Assembly (NCBI GenBank): GCA_008931825.1
Contig: QXVZ01022122.1
Span: forward strand, 5,254-69,253
DNA length: 64,000 bases
Origin: Phallusia fumigata
Lineage: Eukaryota > Chordata > Ascidiacea > Phlebobranchia > Ascidiidae
Reading direction: 5' to 3'
The stretch's first letter is position 1. Each line of letters starts with the position of its first letter. Below, piece after piece: positions 43,401-56,039 of the stretch. The notes beneath the pieces were generated by a model. It was given only the letters and a program-made list of their open reading frames with translations. It was not told where the DNA came from and did no database searches. The translations under genes were made by a program, and so were the position numbers.

Positions 43401-46400
43401 GGTTTGGCCAAAACCAAATTCCAGGGATCGACATTGTGACACCAGAGGGCGACGTTAATACGGTTATCCAAACACCAGCGGCTGCTAAGAGGAAGCGAAA
43501 AACGAAAGTGTCGTTTGAATTGCATGCGCCACCGGGAGCATCCAGCTCCAACGAGGATGAGGAAACGAATGGGTTGGAAAGCAAAGATACGGAAAAGCCA
43601 AAACGTCGAAGGTTGATAACTGTAGTTATTGTTGCTCCCTTCGGTGCCGTTTCGTCTAGTCCTTTTTCAACCCTTCGCCAGTATAAATTTGTTGGTGTAA
43701 AAGTGGACCCTGATCGAAAAGTTTTGGTTTTGACTTTATTACCACATAAGGTGCAAGTATAAGGTAGAAAGAAAAAATTTTCTCTTCAATAACTTGAAAG
43801 CAGAACATTTCGACGAATGTGAACTTACGTGTCGATAAGCCAGGGGCCGAAATAAAGATTCCCTATTTTGTCCCAGATCAAAGCGTAAGAAATGGCGCGG
43901 TCGCCGCGGACCACGTTCCCCGAAAAGTCGTCGATCACCCGTGCAAGAAAATCAAGAGAACATAGAGACGCGTCCTGAATCGCCACGCTCCAATGAACCT
44001 ACGCCAGAAGAGGATGACAGCGACGAATGCGAAAGCGCAGATGACGATGACGAAGGAGACAGATCCGGCTCCTCAGAGGACAGCGTCGGAAGTTCGGAGA
44101 GCTGGGAGGGAGTCCACGACAAGTACAGGAAGGGAAGCAAGGACGAGAAGAGTTTTAAGTTCAAGGAGAGACACCGACATCGATCCCAGGTTGCAAGGAA
44201 ACAAAGATTCGAGCAGTTGCTCCAGACTGCCACCAACCGGCGAACGAGCGTAACAGCGAGTGATCCACAAGCAAAAGTGAAGACCAAAGGCCGAAGGAAG
44301 TCAGAACAGACGGTAGAGTGACGTAAAACTACCAGCTATGTAGCTTAGATTGGTTAAACGCTACAACCCCTCACAATCCTGCCTTTTTCATTTTGAGAAA
44401 TAGGATTTCTGAGGGTTTTTCTGTTGTTTAGTGCAGGTAGGTTACAGCCCTAAAACATCGTCCTGTTTGAACGAATAACGTGTTAGTGTTAGGGTCGGAT
44501 TTAGATTTCTCAGTGGGGTTAATCGTGGTCATTTCTGAATATTACGTCCACATGTTGAGTTGGGTTGACATTTCGCACGTTGAAATAAATCATAGTGACC
44601 CAATTGCACCAAAACAACCACCAAGCCGGAAATGGCTGTGCAACGTTATGTCAGTTTCTTTCCCAACAACAGATGAAATGGTTTTTGTTTCTGTTGTAGG
44701 TAATCGACAATGCCTTGGTGGACGACATTGAACTGGGAGGTACTTGGGAGACGACGGGTCCTTCAGCACAAGAGAAGGGAAGTGCTGGCCCAAATCCTCT
44801 GGAAAACATTGGAGGCAAAGCGTTGCTAAAGGTACGGAGGTGTAAAAGTTGAATGCAAGCTTAATGCAAGTTAGTAGCACAGGTCAAACAGTTAAAATCT
44901 TTGAAAACCGGTTGTCTTGGAAATGCGTTTCAGTAATATGAGTAAGCTGAATTGATAAAAGGCTTGAGCATTTTCGGTTTATAAGCTGTGTAGGCTCAGC
45001 AAGATACTAAATTCGACTAAAGCCACTGCTAAAGTTAACAAAGCCAAGCACTGCTAAAGTTAAAAGTAAGTTGTGCTAAAAATATTGAAAGACAGCATAA
45101 TACAGTACATATATGCTAAAAATTTGCCAATGTAAATTTATCGACTTTGGTCCAGGCTGCACTTCGAATAAGTGGTCCGTCCAGTCCTGGCGCAGAGAAC
45201 GAAGGTTTTCTTGGCACACCTGCAAGTATGTGGGACGCACAGTCTGACGATGCCAGCTCGAAAACATCGCGAAAAAATTCGGAAGCCTCTGATTTTAGTG
45301 GAAGCAGGTATAGGCATGTACAGTTGTGGGCCAAAACGAAGTTAAAATCAGCAGCTTATAGTCAGCTTATAGTAAAAGGCTTTCCAACCTTTTCTCTCGC
45401 CTTGTTGCATTTTTTGGAACGAAAATTTATTCTTGTTTTTGTTCATTTATTTTACTCTTACATACTATTGTGATCATATAACCAGCATATATCATTAGCA
45501 GGTAAAAAGTGCCGTGATTCCTTTGTGTTGATGTAAAGTCATAGTTAAATCGGAATTTTATTAATTGCAAAATCATGCTTGTTTAACTCCTGTTTTAATT
45601 AAATTATACTGGTAAACTAAATCAAGACTACAAACTATTTATTTACTGTATTCAATCTTGTATTAGACTACGGTCTTGGCATAGGTATTTAATTAGTTTC
45701 AACAAACTTTTGGGTTTACTAAATACCCGCCTCTTTTAAATCGCCTTTGGGCTAAAATACCACTGTACACTGACCTCCGACTTGATTAGAACTTAAAAGT
45801 GGGAACCAGGGGTATATTTTGGAAGCTTTGCTTACGCTACAGGTGCTGTATTTTGTGCAGGATTCTTCTTTCTAAGTTATCTGGAGCCAGAAAGACAAGT
45901 CGCAAGGGTTCACAAGATTCCTTGGTTTCCACAGCAACTGCAGTTAATCTGCTTAAAAAGCGACGACCCGCTATACGTCAAAAGCCCAGGAAGACCAAGG
46001 TGTGTAGTTAGATTCGTCCAAAGCGAGTTGTGTCAATGTCAGGGTGTACTGTTTACCCACATTTAACCCAGAGTATTGTGAGCCCCTGGGCCACACACGG
46101 ATCTTTGGTTGACTATGGCTGGCCTATTAAAGCTAATTTGGAATTACAATACGAATAAATGACATTTATTGTAAGAAAACCCTCTTTTATTGCTTGGCCA
46201 TATCGAACATTTTTTTGATGAAATACAATTATTAACATGCAGAATTGATTGAGGCCTTTTGACCCAGCCCTTTACAATATTTTCTGTTTCTCATGTGGCC
46301 CAATGGGTAAAACAATTGCCCACCCCTGGTTTAACACATCACAAACGGGAAAAAAGGCTAAAGGACTGTAATTTGCATTTTTCATGTGAGGTTCGTCCGT

Positions 46401-49400
46401 TTGCTTCATGTTTTCTGAGATATATTTTGGCGAAGGTAACAACACTGACGTTCAGTTTATCCGGGGAGGGCCCGACTGAGAACACGAAGCAGCAGGCACA
46501 GAAGGACGATAAACCGCGGAAAAGGGAAGAGAAGAAGAAAGCCCCGCTGAAGATCGCCAGGAGGAAAACTGTCTTTAAAACTATCGACAAAATGTAGGTT
46601 TAAAACTTTGATTTCTTTAACAAGTATAAAGCCCCCTTTTTAAATGCAATTTCTACGAACTTCAGTTGTTAAACACCGTTTTGCAAACAGATCTTCTACC
46701 TGCGGTAAATTTCCACGTCTTATCATTTGTTTCTAGTCAGCGTCCTGTTTGCAGACAAATTGGGCTCAAATAACACCGGCATTGTGTAGTGGTTTACAAA
46801 TAGTCAGTACATAAATTTTTTTACGAAAAAGGATTTGAGGAAAAACGTTACTGATGAAGAAGACGATCACCAGTTGTTCATAATCCGCTCGTGCACCAAG
46901 TAGTTCACTTTTAATAGACAAGTCGAAACTTTAATACCATGACCCTAAACTAAGCCGGGTCATTGCAGAGGCAGTATTTTGCGCAGTTGCTTTGACTAGT
47001 GAACGTTGCCCCATTGTGCTATTCTGTGCAGGTCAACACTTGTACAGCAAGTCACCAAAACCTATACGTTGAGAGATGACAACGACTACAGAAGCAAACC
47101 GGAGAACGAGCGCGTGATTTTGGCGTTGCAGACGGATCACGTGGCTGCCAACCCGTTTCGTCAATTTCTTGTGAACACGGACAACGACGAAATGGTCGAC
47201 TACCTAAAGTTTTGGCAAGATGTTGAGTGTATTCGATGGGATTACAAATTCGGCACTTTGACATTCAACTCCTTCATTGCAGCGGTAAGCACGATCATTA
47301 AGGTGCTTTATGATATCAGTTTTGGAGCTTAATGCGTCTTTAACGTTTTTAAAAATGAATATCTGTTTGTAAAAGCGTAAAAAAGTAAATTTTAGGGAAT
47401 TTTCTGAAAAAAAACAAACGTCAACAATATAGTCAATACAGTGCAAAAAAACATAATAACCTACGAAATTGAACTGGGAGGTGCTAAACAGACGCTCATG
47501 TATATCTTAATAAAGTGGTATCTGTCTTGAGGCTAAATAAGCCTTTTACTTTTTTTGCAACGGTCTACTGTTGGAGAATGCGTCAAAAGCGAAAGAAAAT
47601 ACCAGGAGATTTTCTAAAAAAACAAACATCAACAATATAGTCAATATAGTGGAATATCAAAACAACATCATAACCTACGCCATTGCACTAGGTCTAGGAG
47701 GTTCTTGAAACTTACACGCAAGGTGGTAAGCGATTCAAAGGGGACAAAAACGTAACCAAGGCCTTCAAAACTCACCCTTCGTCAAAATCTACTTAGATTC
47801 GGCTTATCGTGCGCAACTACCTGCTTCCGCAATCACCCCATCGCATCGAGTCTCCTCCCCGACTTCGAACGGCGATTATTCACGAAGCGACGTCACCCCA
47901 CCTGCATGAGATGCCGTGGCAAATGAGAAAGTTGCAGATGGAAGTGCTCGAGGATTTAAAGTTCTGCTTTGACGCTTATAAACAGCAGGAACTGCAATCG
48001 TTTTACAACGCAGCGGTAAAGCAGACGTAACGTGTCGTGAAGTAAACCAGGTTTTGGTGTTTGTTATACGACTGGTTTACCTACACACTCAGATTTATTC
48101 CTACTATTATTGTTTAAAAGCTGTTGGTGATTTAAAAATACAGAATTTGGGGCGGTGAACAAATTTTTACCGTTGTTCTTGCGAGCTGATAATAGCCAAG
48201 CACATAAAACTATACAGAGACTCTATATATGTTTTGCTACTTGTATCGTGGGATGTTTAAGGTTTTAGTGTTCAGACGCGGGCTATGGGCTTGCGTGGAG
48301 AGGGTGGGTAATAGGGACCCTTTTCCAGTGCGTTTGATATTATGGGCATTGCAATTTGTATTTGCACAAAACAATGACAGCCTCGTACGCAGAAACAAAA
48401 ACTGCTGATAGGAATACTTATGTTGCAAAAACCTGCCAAACTGTATGCAGCAATAGTTTAAAAAGATGGGTCCATTTTTTGTCTCTTTTTGCTGTGAATT
48501 ATGACCGACCTTGGTCAATTATTTTCAGCCACTTAGCAAAATTGGGCTCTAATAACCTTATCCTTCCAAGGCATTTAAAACCGATGACGTTGTACCGAGC
48601 AGCAACCCCCTCCAGTGGCACCTCCCCGGTCAGGCCAACTTTCTTTCTGCCAACATCCACAAGCGGATTCCGGATGCAGCTCCACTTGCTCCCCGACTGC
48701 CCGAAAGGCAGGAGCTGCAGCGAAGTTCGGAAGAGGATGAGAAGCGACTGAAAGTTGAGATGAAACGTCGGATGGTGAGAGCACAAAAACTTGCCATCGA
48801 GGGACATTTGCCAGGTTTCAGCTTTTTGCACCATTATTTTACCAAGAAATGATTTTTGGTTATTGAGCACTTTTAGGCTTCTCTTCTGCATTTAATTTGT
48901 CTGAGTACACATAGTATTTGTTGTAACGGCCCTGACTTCTTGTTATTGTTTGTCTAGGACTTCGTGTATTTGTCTAGAATACCGGTAAATGCAGTTTTGT
49001 CAGTCTTATTTTTATACAACATATTCTCTAACCAGTTTTCAAAAACAGTGCATTTACTGCTTTTTTTAGGAAATACAATTAATGTTAAACTTATTTAAGC
49101 CTTTTGACCCGACCCTTCAGAATGTTTTCTTTTCTCATGTGGCCCCATGGAATAAATAACAACCCACCTCTGGTTTAGGAGGTCGAACCCTTCCACCACC
49201 CGCAGAATGTGAAAGAGATTCAGGCGACAGTGATATCGATGGCAAGACGAGAACACCGTCACCTCCGAAAGTAATCATCGGTAGGTGTTATCACATTTCG
49301 CAATGACAATTTTTTACGTTTGATCTTTTTCAAGAATGGTAATACTATCTGTAAATTTATGTTTAAGAGTCATCTACGAGTTAATTTATTATCACATTCT

Positions 49401-52400
49401 ACCAGTCTAAGGTTGGTAGTTTAAATCTTGTTTTAGGGTGTGTACACTTATTTAGAAAACAACGTAGGCGACATTGCTCCAGCCTAAACTAATCCTGGTT
49501 ATCAACTTCTTTCAAAACTTGTGAACTAATTCATACATATATCGTTACCATGGATTCAGAAACATGTCATGCTTAGGCATTTTTCGCCGACGATAAAAAA
49601 AAAGTTTGTTTTTCGTCTTTGCAGCTCCACCAGTCGACATGAAGGAGTTAGCGTCGCGATCCATTAGACAATACCCGAACGGTACATGCACGGTGACCAA
49701 CCAGACGCGTATGAAGGTTGTGGAGAAGCACCGACAATCTGCTACACTATATCGACCTATCAAACGAGGAGGGCACTACGTGCGACGACCGCTTATTAGA
49801 CCCACGTAAGATTTCCACGTTGTCGGTTTTTTTGTGACTCAGGAATTTTTTTATCGTGGTATAACGGGTTGAAAAGTTTTGACCTATTAACAATTTTTTG
49901 TAAATTTAGGAATGGAAGATAAAAACAACAAAAAACTTGTCAAAAAATGGTGTTTTCTTGTAATTTGTTGGTACATAAGTTACACCATGACTTTTTGGGA
50001 CTCGCGATGCGTTGGCTGAAGCCAAACATCCCTAACATGATGCACCAATGCTTCAGCTCGAACCTTTAGTAGTCACAATCTTCGCTGAAAAAAACCCTAC
50101 TGTTAAATTCATTGAATTGTTTTAACAGGTAAAAACTCAGTAACCTACAATTAAAAAGTATTTGGGCCAAAATGGTTTGGATCCACTGGTTAAACTTGTT
50201 GTTCAGGAACTTCAATGAGATTCTGCGCGAGCAAGCCCACCTCGAATTCTTCAAGCGCTACCTGAAAGCATACAGAGCGGATACTCCCTTTATTTTCTGG
50301 ATCGCAGTGGAAGCGTTGAGAAACCTGGAAAGTCAGAAGGAACGGCAGAATAAGGCGCGCGTCATCATCAAACGATATTTTCACAACCCCAAGGTGCAAG
50401 CAACCAAGATGCTCCAATGCAACGCTGACATTATAAGGTCGTGTGCTGTGCAGTACTGAGTAAAGCAAGTGTTACTAGAAATAAATTTTTCGTGTTTTAT
50501 TCAGTGCTGTGGGTAAATCCTTAAAAATGGCTTTCAATTTAATTTTATTATTTTGGACGATTCTTTTCGGTACCCTAAATAAGTCGTTCTTGTGTATAAA
50601 ACAAAACAAAAAACAACAACCTAAGAGGAAGAAGAAAGAAAATCTTTTGTTTAGAGTGGGCGTTTTTTGTTGCATGATGTCAAACAATTTTGTCGAGACA
50701 AGTTTAAACAAGTCTTATCCGTTCTTTTAGCCAGGTAGGCTTTTCTCAAATCGACACTTAGTTAAACCAACAAATAAATCATCCACACCCCAAAACATTG
50801 TCCAAAACCCCTTCATGCAGGGAAATCCCCTATCTTGACGTGGTGACGACATCGATGTTGTATTCAGCGCAGTCCGCTATTGCCAAGATGCTCGAGGACC
50901 GGTGGTATAGGAAGTACGCAGACACTTTCACCGACTCCATGTTCAGCGGTCCAATTGATGACACGAATGAAACGAACGTGAAAGCCAATAAGATGAAACA
51001 AGGACACCTGGTAAAGAATTGTGTTGGAAAATTATAAATGTTGCTTGCGCAAAAACGCATAAAATAGCGTTATTAATCATTAGAGATATACCTGTAAGGG
51101 AACTTGTACATAGCGAATACATTATTTTGCAAATGTTTTGAAAATCGCTTTCACTGACAGTTATGTTTTTAATTAGTCTGCGCTCTTCAAGTCCGTATCT
51201 TGTGTTTCTAAAAAGGCGTTATTGGTTGCAGTATATTTTTGTTGCTGGACGCTTTACACAGGGTTGAATCTGAATAGAGCCTGAGAACCCGTGTGTAACA
51301 AAGTTTTCAAGCGCGATGTTGATAATGTATTAGCACACAAACCTGGTTTAAGTGACTCTGGCCTCCTAATATTGATCTAATGTTGACTCACAGAAGCGAG
51401 CTTGGACGATCTTCAACGATTTCATCAAACGAGCAGCGATGTTCATGCGTTACATGCGCGAAGAACGGTTTGTCAACAATTTTCGCGAATTTCTAAAACG
51501 CGAAATAGAAAGAGACGATATCGTCAGACCGGCGGATGACAGTCTTCAATCAGGTAAAAAAAGATGATGTTCGTGCGTTTGTATCGTAAACAGGATTGAG
51601 TCCTTTTGAGGCCCTTGGCACTTAAGACCTTGGTGCCCCACACAGTGATGGCTCGTGACTCGAATATAGGTGGGTGACGAGCGAGTTGGTTTAGCTGTCA
51701 GTGTAAACCATCCTCAAAAATTTTTGCGAAAGTTGGCTTCCGTTAGAAGCAGTATAATATGTATGAAGGAACCGCCAAGATGGCAGAGTGGGTAACGAGA
51801 CTGCCTTGTGCGCTTAGGGTTGGGGGTTCTAATCCCACCCCGGTTGCTTGTGTTTCCCTGAGCAAAAAAAATAGAGAAACCCGACGGTTTGACCTAAACT
51901 GAAGTCATCAACTTCAAAAAATTGAAAAAATCAAACATAAAAAAAGTAGTTTGTTTATTTAGATGGAAGGTTTATGTGGTGTCCCTTCACTTGATGCCCC
52001 AAGTCGTCGGTACTTATTGCGCTTAATGAGTAATCCAGCGTTTTTGCGTCAATCCGACTTAAAAATTGTAGATGTGGTCGCAAAACGAAGCAACCATATG
52101 CCTATGATCGATCTTTCTAAGCCAATGGGTGACAACACTGACAAAGAACGAAAGTCAAAGCAACGAATCATCAACGGACAACTGGTGACCTTTGACCTTC
52201 TGGAAAACGACCTGAGATTTTGGCGAGAAATCGAATGGTTCGCAGCTTTAGAATGGTGTATGGATGACTTGATTAATTTTTGCCTCTCGGCAGTTATAAA
52301 GCGATGAGCGATTGTCATTCGGCAAAGCAGAGCATCGGAGGGTATTCTCGGGAAGACGCCGACCTGCTTAAGTGGAAAGCGAAACTCGTCGTGAACTGTT

Positions 52401-54222
52401 ACCTCGACTCATCCATTCTGCCAGCTGTTAGGGTTAGAGATAGGGCAGCAGCTAAATGCTTGTGCTTTAAAAACTATTTTGCAAAAATTGTAAAAATCAA
52501 AAGTTAAAAATTTTTGCACTTCAAGTCTAACTGTCCGGCGCGCACAGGCCCCTCTGTTAGGCTCTCACCATAACTGTGATTGATTAAATAGGTAAATGTT
52601 CCAGCTGAAGTGGCTGAGATTACATGCGAATCCCTGCACAACGGCCTGATAGATCGAGCACTGTTTCATGAAGCCACCATATATGTTTTCCCCCTTCTGC
52701 TTACTTTCTGGAAAAGGTATATTACAGTTGAACAGAAAAACGCCGACCAAAAAACGTATTGAGTTGCGTTTATTTCACTTCATACAAGAAAACGAAGTGA
52801 CACAATAGCACTAAAACAATCACCAAGCTGGAGATAGCTCCGCGCCTTTATGACGTTATGAGGCGCTAAATACTGGAGGGCACAGTTGGTGGATCAAGGT
52901 TTAACGCGCTGTAGCTTCACCGTCTTTGCAAGGCGTTGCGCAACGGGAGTTTGCAAGAGGCATTGCTTTTTTAGATTTTGCGATGAACATTATAAGTACG
53001 CGCCAGTGCTTTCCAAGAAGTTTCGTCGGATTTACGGCCTGAAAATGACACCGGTTATTGCTGCTGCCATGCGACAGGAAGGCCAAGGTGCTAAAAACGA
53101 AAAGGGGACGGGAAAGCACGATGAAAACGGACTCGCTCAGAAAAAGTCGAACCGCCTTTGCACAGCAGATTTTCCTAACTATTTAAACATGGACCCAACA
53201 AAGTTCAAAAAGCGCCGTGGTTCTCCACACGGAGGTTTGCTCTTGCTTTTACACGACATTGCGTTTGAGCTCATTGACTTCATTCCCAAATAATTTGGGT
53301 AGATTCGATAGAAAATCTAGTTTGCTATGGTGTCTATTTTTTCTTCCATTATATTTTAACGTGTGTTGCGCATGGGCATAATTAGTGATACTGTGACATT
53401 CGTGTAGGATATATTATTTTTTGTTTATCGTGCCTTGCTGCAACGGTGTTAGCTCTTTGAGAACAGTTTTCTCACAAAAACTGTTAGTTTCAGTTCTAAA
53501 TCTGCATCGTTGAAATTTTGATTAGGTTATTGGGTTGTTTTGTTAAAAAAGGGCTACTAATTTGGCGATGAACTAAACTGTACTGTATATGGGCTTCATA
53601 ACAATCATGCGCTTACCTGCTCTTTTAGATGAAATGTGTCCCCGTCTGACATTTTCAGTTAGCAAGGGAGTGACACTCGTAGAGCCAGTAAGGGGACGCA
53701 AGTACACGGTTATGAAAACTGCAAGGTAAGATCGAAATTCTACAATAGGGCAGAGTATATCTGTTTGTATATTACTTCATCTTTTTAAGGTTAAAAATTT
53801 TTTTTTGTTGGTTGTATATTTGATCTGTAATTACAAAATGATTCGTGTATCAATTTCGTTTTCCTTTTTATCCTAATAACTGGTTCTTGACTTCGGTGAA
53901 AACTTCTGGCGCCGTTAAAATCCGGACCAGTGAGTCGATCGAGTTGCCTTCTCAAGTCTTCCGGTGAAAAAAATCAAGTCGAATGTTTGCAGTTTTACAC
54001 AACAGAACTGAAATCGTACCGTTTTTTATGAACCTGTTTTTTAGTCGCAGCCCCGACATTCGTGTTGTGCTTGATTCGGGCTCGTCGGGCTTTGCCAGAA
54101 GGCCAAACCCTCGAACCACAGCCGGCACCAAATCAGGAACTTTGCCTCGCGTCAACCAGAGACGAACCGGTTTGGTGGACGTCAGCGTCCTCGAACAATT
54201 TGCGAAGATGAACAACAACTAA
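40488..54222 (+). CDS. RGS22: Regulator of G-protein signalling 22 homologue (multi-RGS protein)
   Basis: RGS22 binds G-alpha subunits through several divergent RGS folds and is mainly testis and cilia associated in vertebrates. Exons: 40488-40500, 40687-40772, 40843-40920, 41398-41548, 41855-41999, 42257-42464, 42851-43028, 43389-43611, 43877-44312, 44700-44831, 45156-45307, 45891-45999, 46436-46593, 47032-47284, 47797-48015, 48571-48814, 49179-49280, 49625-49805, 50207-50437, 50821-51010, 51394-51553, 51970-52237, 52294-52432, 52592-52716, 52975-53234, 53629-53725, 54045-54222. All junction phases agree and give 1571 residues (human 1264). Matches: LTEFRVLLRDENFIDYFNKF (N terminus), first RGS-like region ending YWVPRYVV, LEFFKRYLKAYRADTPFIFW (RGS), LLENDLRFWREIE, NCYLDSSILPA, VNVPAEVAEI. 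Residues about 287-690 form a long acidic/basic low-complexity linker that explains the extra length. Less sure: the 13-nt first exon, the start of exon 46436 (46391 also works), the end of exon 52432 (or 52426). Confidence 0.88.
46069..46328. mobile_element. hAT-like MITE in RGS22 intron 12, old
   Basis: The right end, read inward on the minus strand, is CAGGGGTGGGCAATTG followed by TTTTACCCATTGGGCCACAT, typical of hAT element ends. The left end, CAGAGTATTGTGAGC, is a weak match to it. The flanking octamers ATTTAACC and GTTTAACA agree at 6 of 8 positions, as expected for an aged 8-bp target duplication. No coding capacity is seen. Confidence 0.6.
47395..47706. repeat. RGS22: Direct repeat pair in RGS22 intron 14
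   Basis: Copy A (about 47395-47483) and copy B (about 47606-47706) share TTTTCT, an A run, ACAAAC, TCAACAATATAGTCAATA, and CATAACCTACG followed by an ATTG.ACT.GG core. Copy A then carries ATTGAACTGGGAGGT, identical to 44727-44741 inside RGS22 exon 10. Confidence 0.6.
49070..49172. mobile_element. Fragment of the same hAT-like family in RGS22 intron 16
   Basis: Similar to the right 100 bp of 46069-46328: GAAATACAATTA, then GCCTTTTGACCC, CTTTTCTCATGTGGCCC, and the terminus CCCACCTCTG followed by GTTTAG. That GTTTAG is the acceptor of RGS22 exon 49179-49280, so the element end lies six bases before the exon. No left end was found. Confidence 0.6.
51768..51946 (+). mobile_element. tRNA-derived SINE in RGS22 intron 21
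   Basis: A tRNA-like head has a pol III A box TGGCAGAGTGGG at 51781-51792 and a B box GGTTCTAATCC at 51825-51835. A tRNA-unrelated body and an A-rich end (about 51920-51946) follow. The cloverleaf is incomplete, so this is not a working tRNA gene. It ends about 23 bp before the acceptor of the exon starting at 51970. Confidence 0.6.
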
Positions 54223-56039
54223 AATACATGTATATATTTAATACAAGTGATCAGTTGTTTAAAGACTGTCAAGTTTGTTATGTTGACAGATTAGCTTAAA
54301 ATTTGCCTATATTCCTTGTTTCCCACGTATTCATTTTTGCTCCGTTGTACCGCCTGTACTTATAACCTTACTAATGCAAAGCGTTTGCACTAAAATATAA
54401 ACCCAACTAACTAGTTTCTCAAAAACAATGTAATACCGCTCTCAACCAGAATTAATGCTACACAATACAGAGGCATGTTGCAGTTGCCAAGAAAAATAAT
54501 ATTTGCATCGTTGGCAGGTTCAATTCAAAGCAGGTTAGGTTAAGTTTTAAAACGCCCTTTACCGATCGATTCGCAAACGCGCCGTCGTTGCTTTCCGACT
54601 TGACCTACTTTTTCCATATTTGGGGCAAGATCAACGTTGAGATATGGCATGCGGGTTACGTTTGAGGGAGCCTTAGCTGCGGAGCGCAACAAAGAGAAAT
54701 TGTGCCATTCAATGGATGCGTTTGGAGAACAACTATTTTCTAAATCCTTAGTTTTTACGTGAATAGCTACATCAATTAAAGTGGGTTTACTCGGAAAAGT
54801 GACGAAAAATTGACTGTGACAGCCTACTAGGCATACAGAAAATCACGCTGCATAAAATATACTACAAAGCTTCGGATAGTTTGTCGAAACTGCGTTTTTT
54901 GCATGCTCTCTCGCGTTGTCCGCACTTCTTTTAACTTTTTCTGGAAGGCAGTGTAAAAAAGTTGGCGAGCCCAGGGCGCAGGGTATGGTTGTTGTTTTTG
55001 TTGGTATGTCATTCAATTCTTGAAGTTGTCCAAATAAAATCACTGTTTAAAACTACCAAACATATTAAAATTTAAAGTTCATTATCATCGTTTGAATGAG
55101 GTGTCGTCTTCCTATTTTTATTTCAACAAATATACGCAGTATTTTTAACAGTTTTTTAAAAGGTTTTTTTGGTGTTGTATAACAGGCCGTAGGCTGCCAT
55201 GAAAGAGTAATGACCCTTATCTGCTAGAAAAAATCCCCATGGCACAAAATTATGAAACTAAATAATACAATATTTTGCATGTTGTTATTGACCTATTACT
55301 GGTAATTAAGTAAGTACAGTATCAAACACAAGTTTGTAAGTCTTATCTCAAGCTGTTGTGTATTGAAGTTTCACAGTTGTTTTTAACTCTTTGCAAAACA
55401 ACTGTTCTTAAAGCAAAGTGTTGGCTACATGCTTCTGTTCAGCTAAAACTTTCATTACATTTGTGTTTAGGATAATGTAAAAATGTATTACTTACCTTTT
55501 TCTTAACAATTGCATCATTATTAACATTTAATTAAATCTTGGGGATTCAATTGATCAACATGTGTTAATTTTCTGACAAAATGCAGTTTTCTTAATAAGG
55601 GTTCACCAATTGTCATTATCTTGCATTTAAACTAATACATTCAAAAGAATATATTCCCCATGAAAAATTCTGTGCAAATCCCAAAGAGGAAATCCCTGAT
55701 CAGCCCCCATGTTGAAAATCTTCCATTGGTAAACATTTTAAATGTTTAAATGTGACTTGCTGGCTGTCAGCCAGAACAGAACAGAATAGACTGCACTCTC
55801 CTTTCTTGCGATGTCAGCATAACAAGTTTACCTTTTGCAAATTGCATACGTGTTTGGTAGGCCTAACAGCATTTTTCCGTTAAACTTTAACATTATAAGG
55901 TAAAATAATACTTGGAGTTTATGCTTGGAAAATATGTAACTGCTTTATATACATCTCTTTCTCTGTAATAAATAATAAAAGAGAATTTAAACAACATTTG
56001 ATCATATTCAATTTTTTAAATGGTAAAAATAGGTAAATT
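54223..56039. other. Intergenic, RGS22 3' flank / NFAT5 upstream
   Basis: 1.8 kb between two plus-strand genes. It should hold the RGS22 3' UTR and the NFAT5 promoter or non-coding 5' exon. An AATAAA lies near 55030. No coding exon or repeat was recognised. Confidence 0.5.
56031..56032 (+). promoter_or_regulatory. NFAT5: Splice acceptor 7 bp before the NFAT5 start (5' UTR exon or trans-splice)
   Basis: aaaaatag followed by GTAAATT and then the ATG at 56040. It lies directly before the first coding exon with no coding exon recognised upstream. Confidence 0.4.

Noticed and set aside
43952-44287. Minus-strand Ser/Leu-rich ORF
   Set aside because: Antisense shadow of the charged RGS22 exon 43877-44312.
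46259-46390. N-terminal extension of RGS22 exon 13
   Set aside because: Most of this ORF lies in the hAT-like end; coding most likely starts at 46436, or at the earliest at 46391.
51768-51850. Functional tRNA gene
   Set aside because: A and B boxes are present but the stems do not fold into a proper cloverleaf and an A-rich tail follows, so a SINE fits better.
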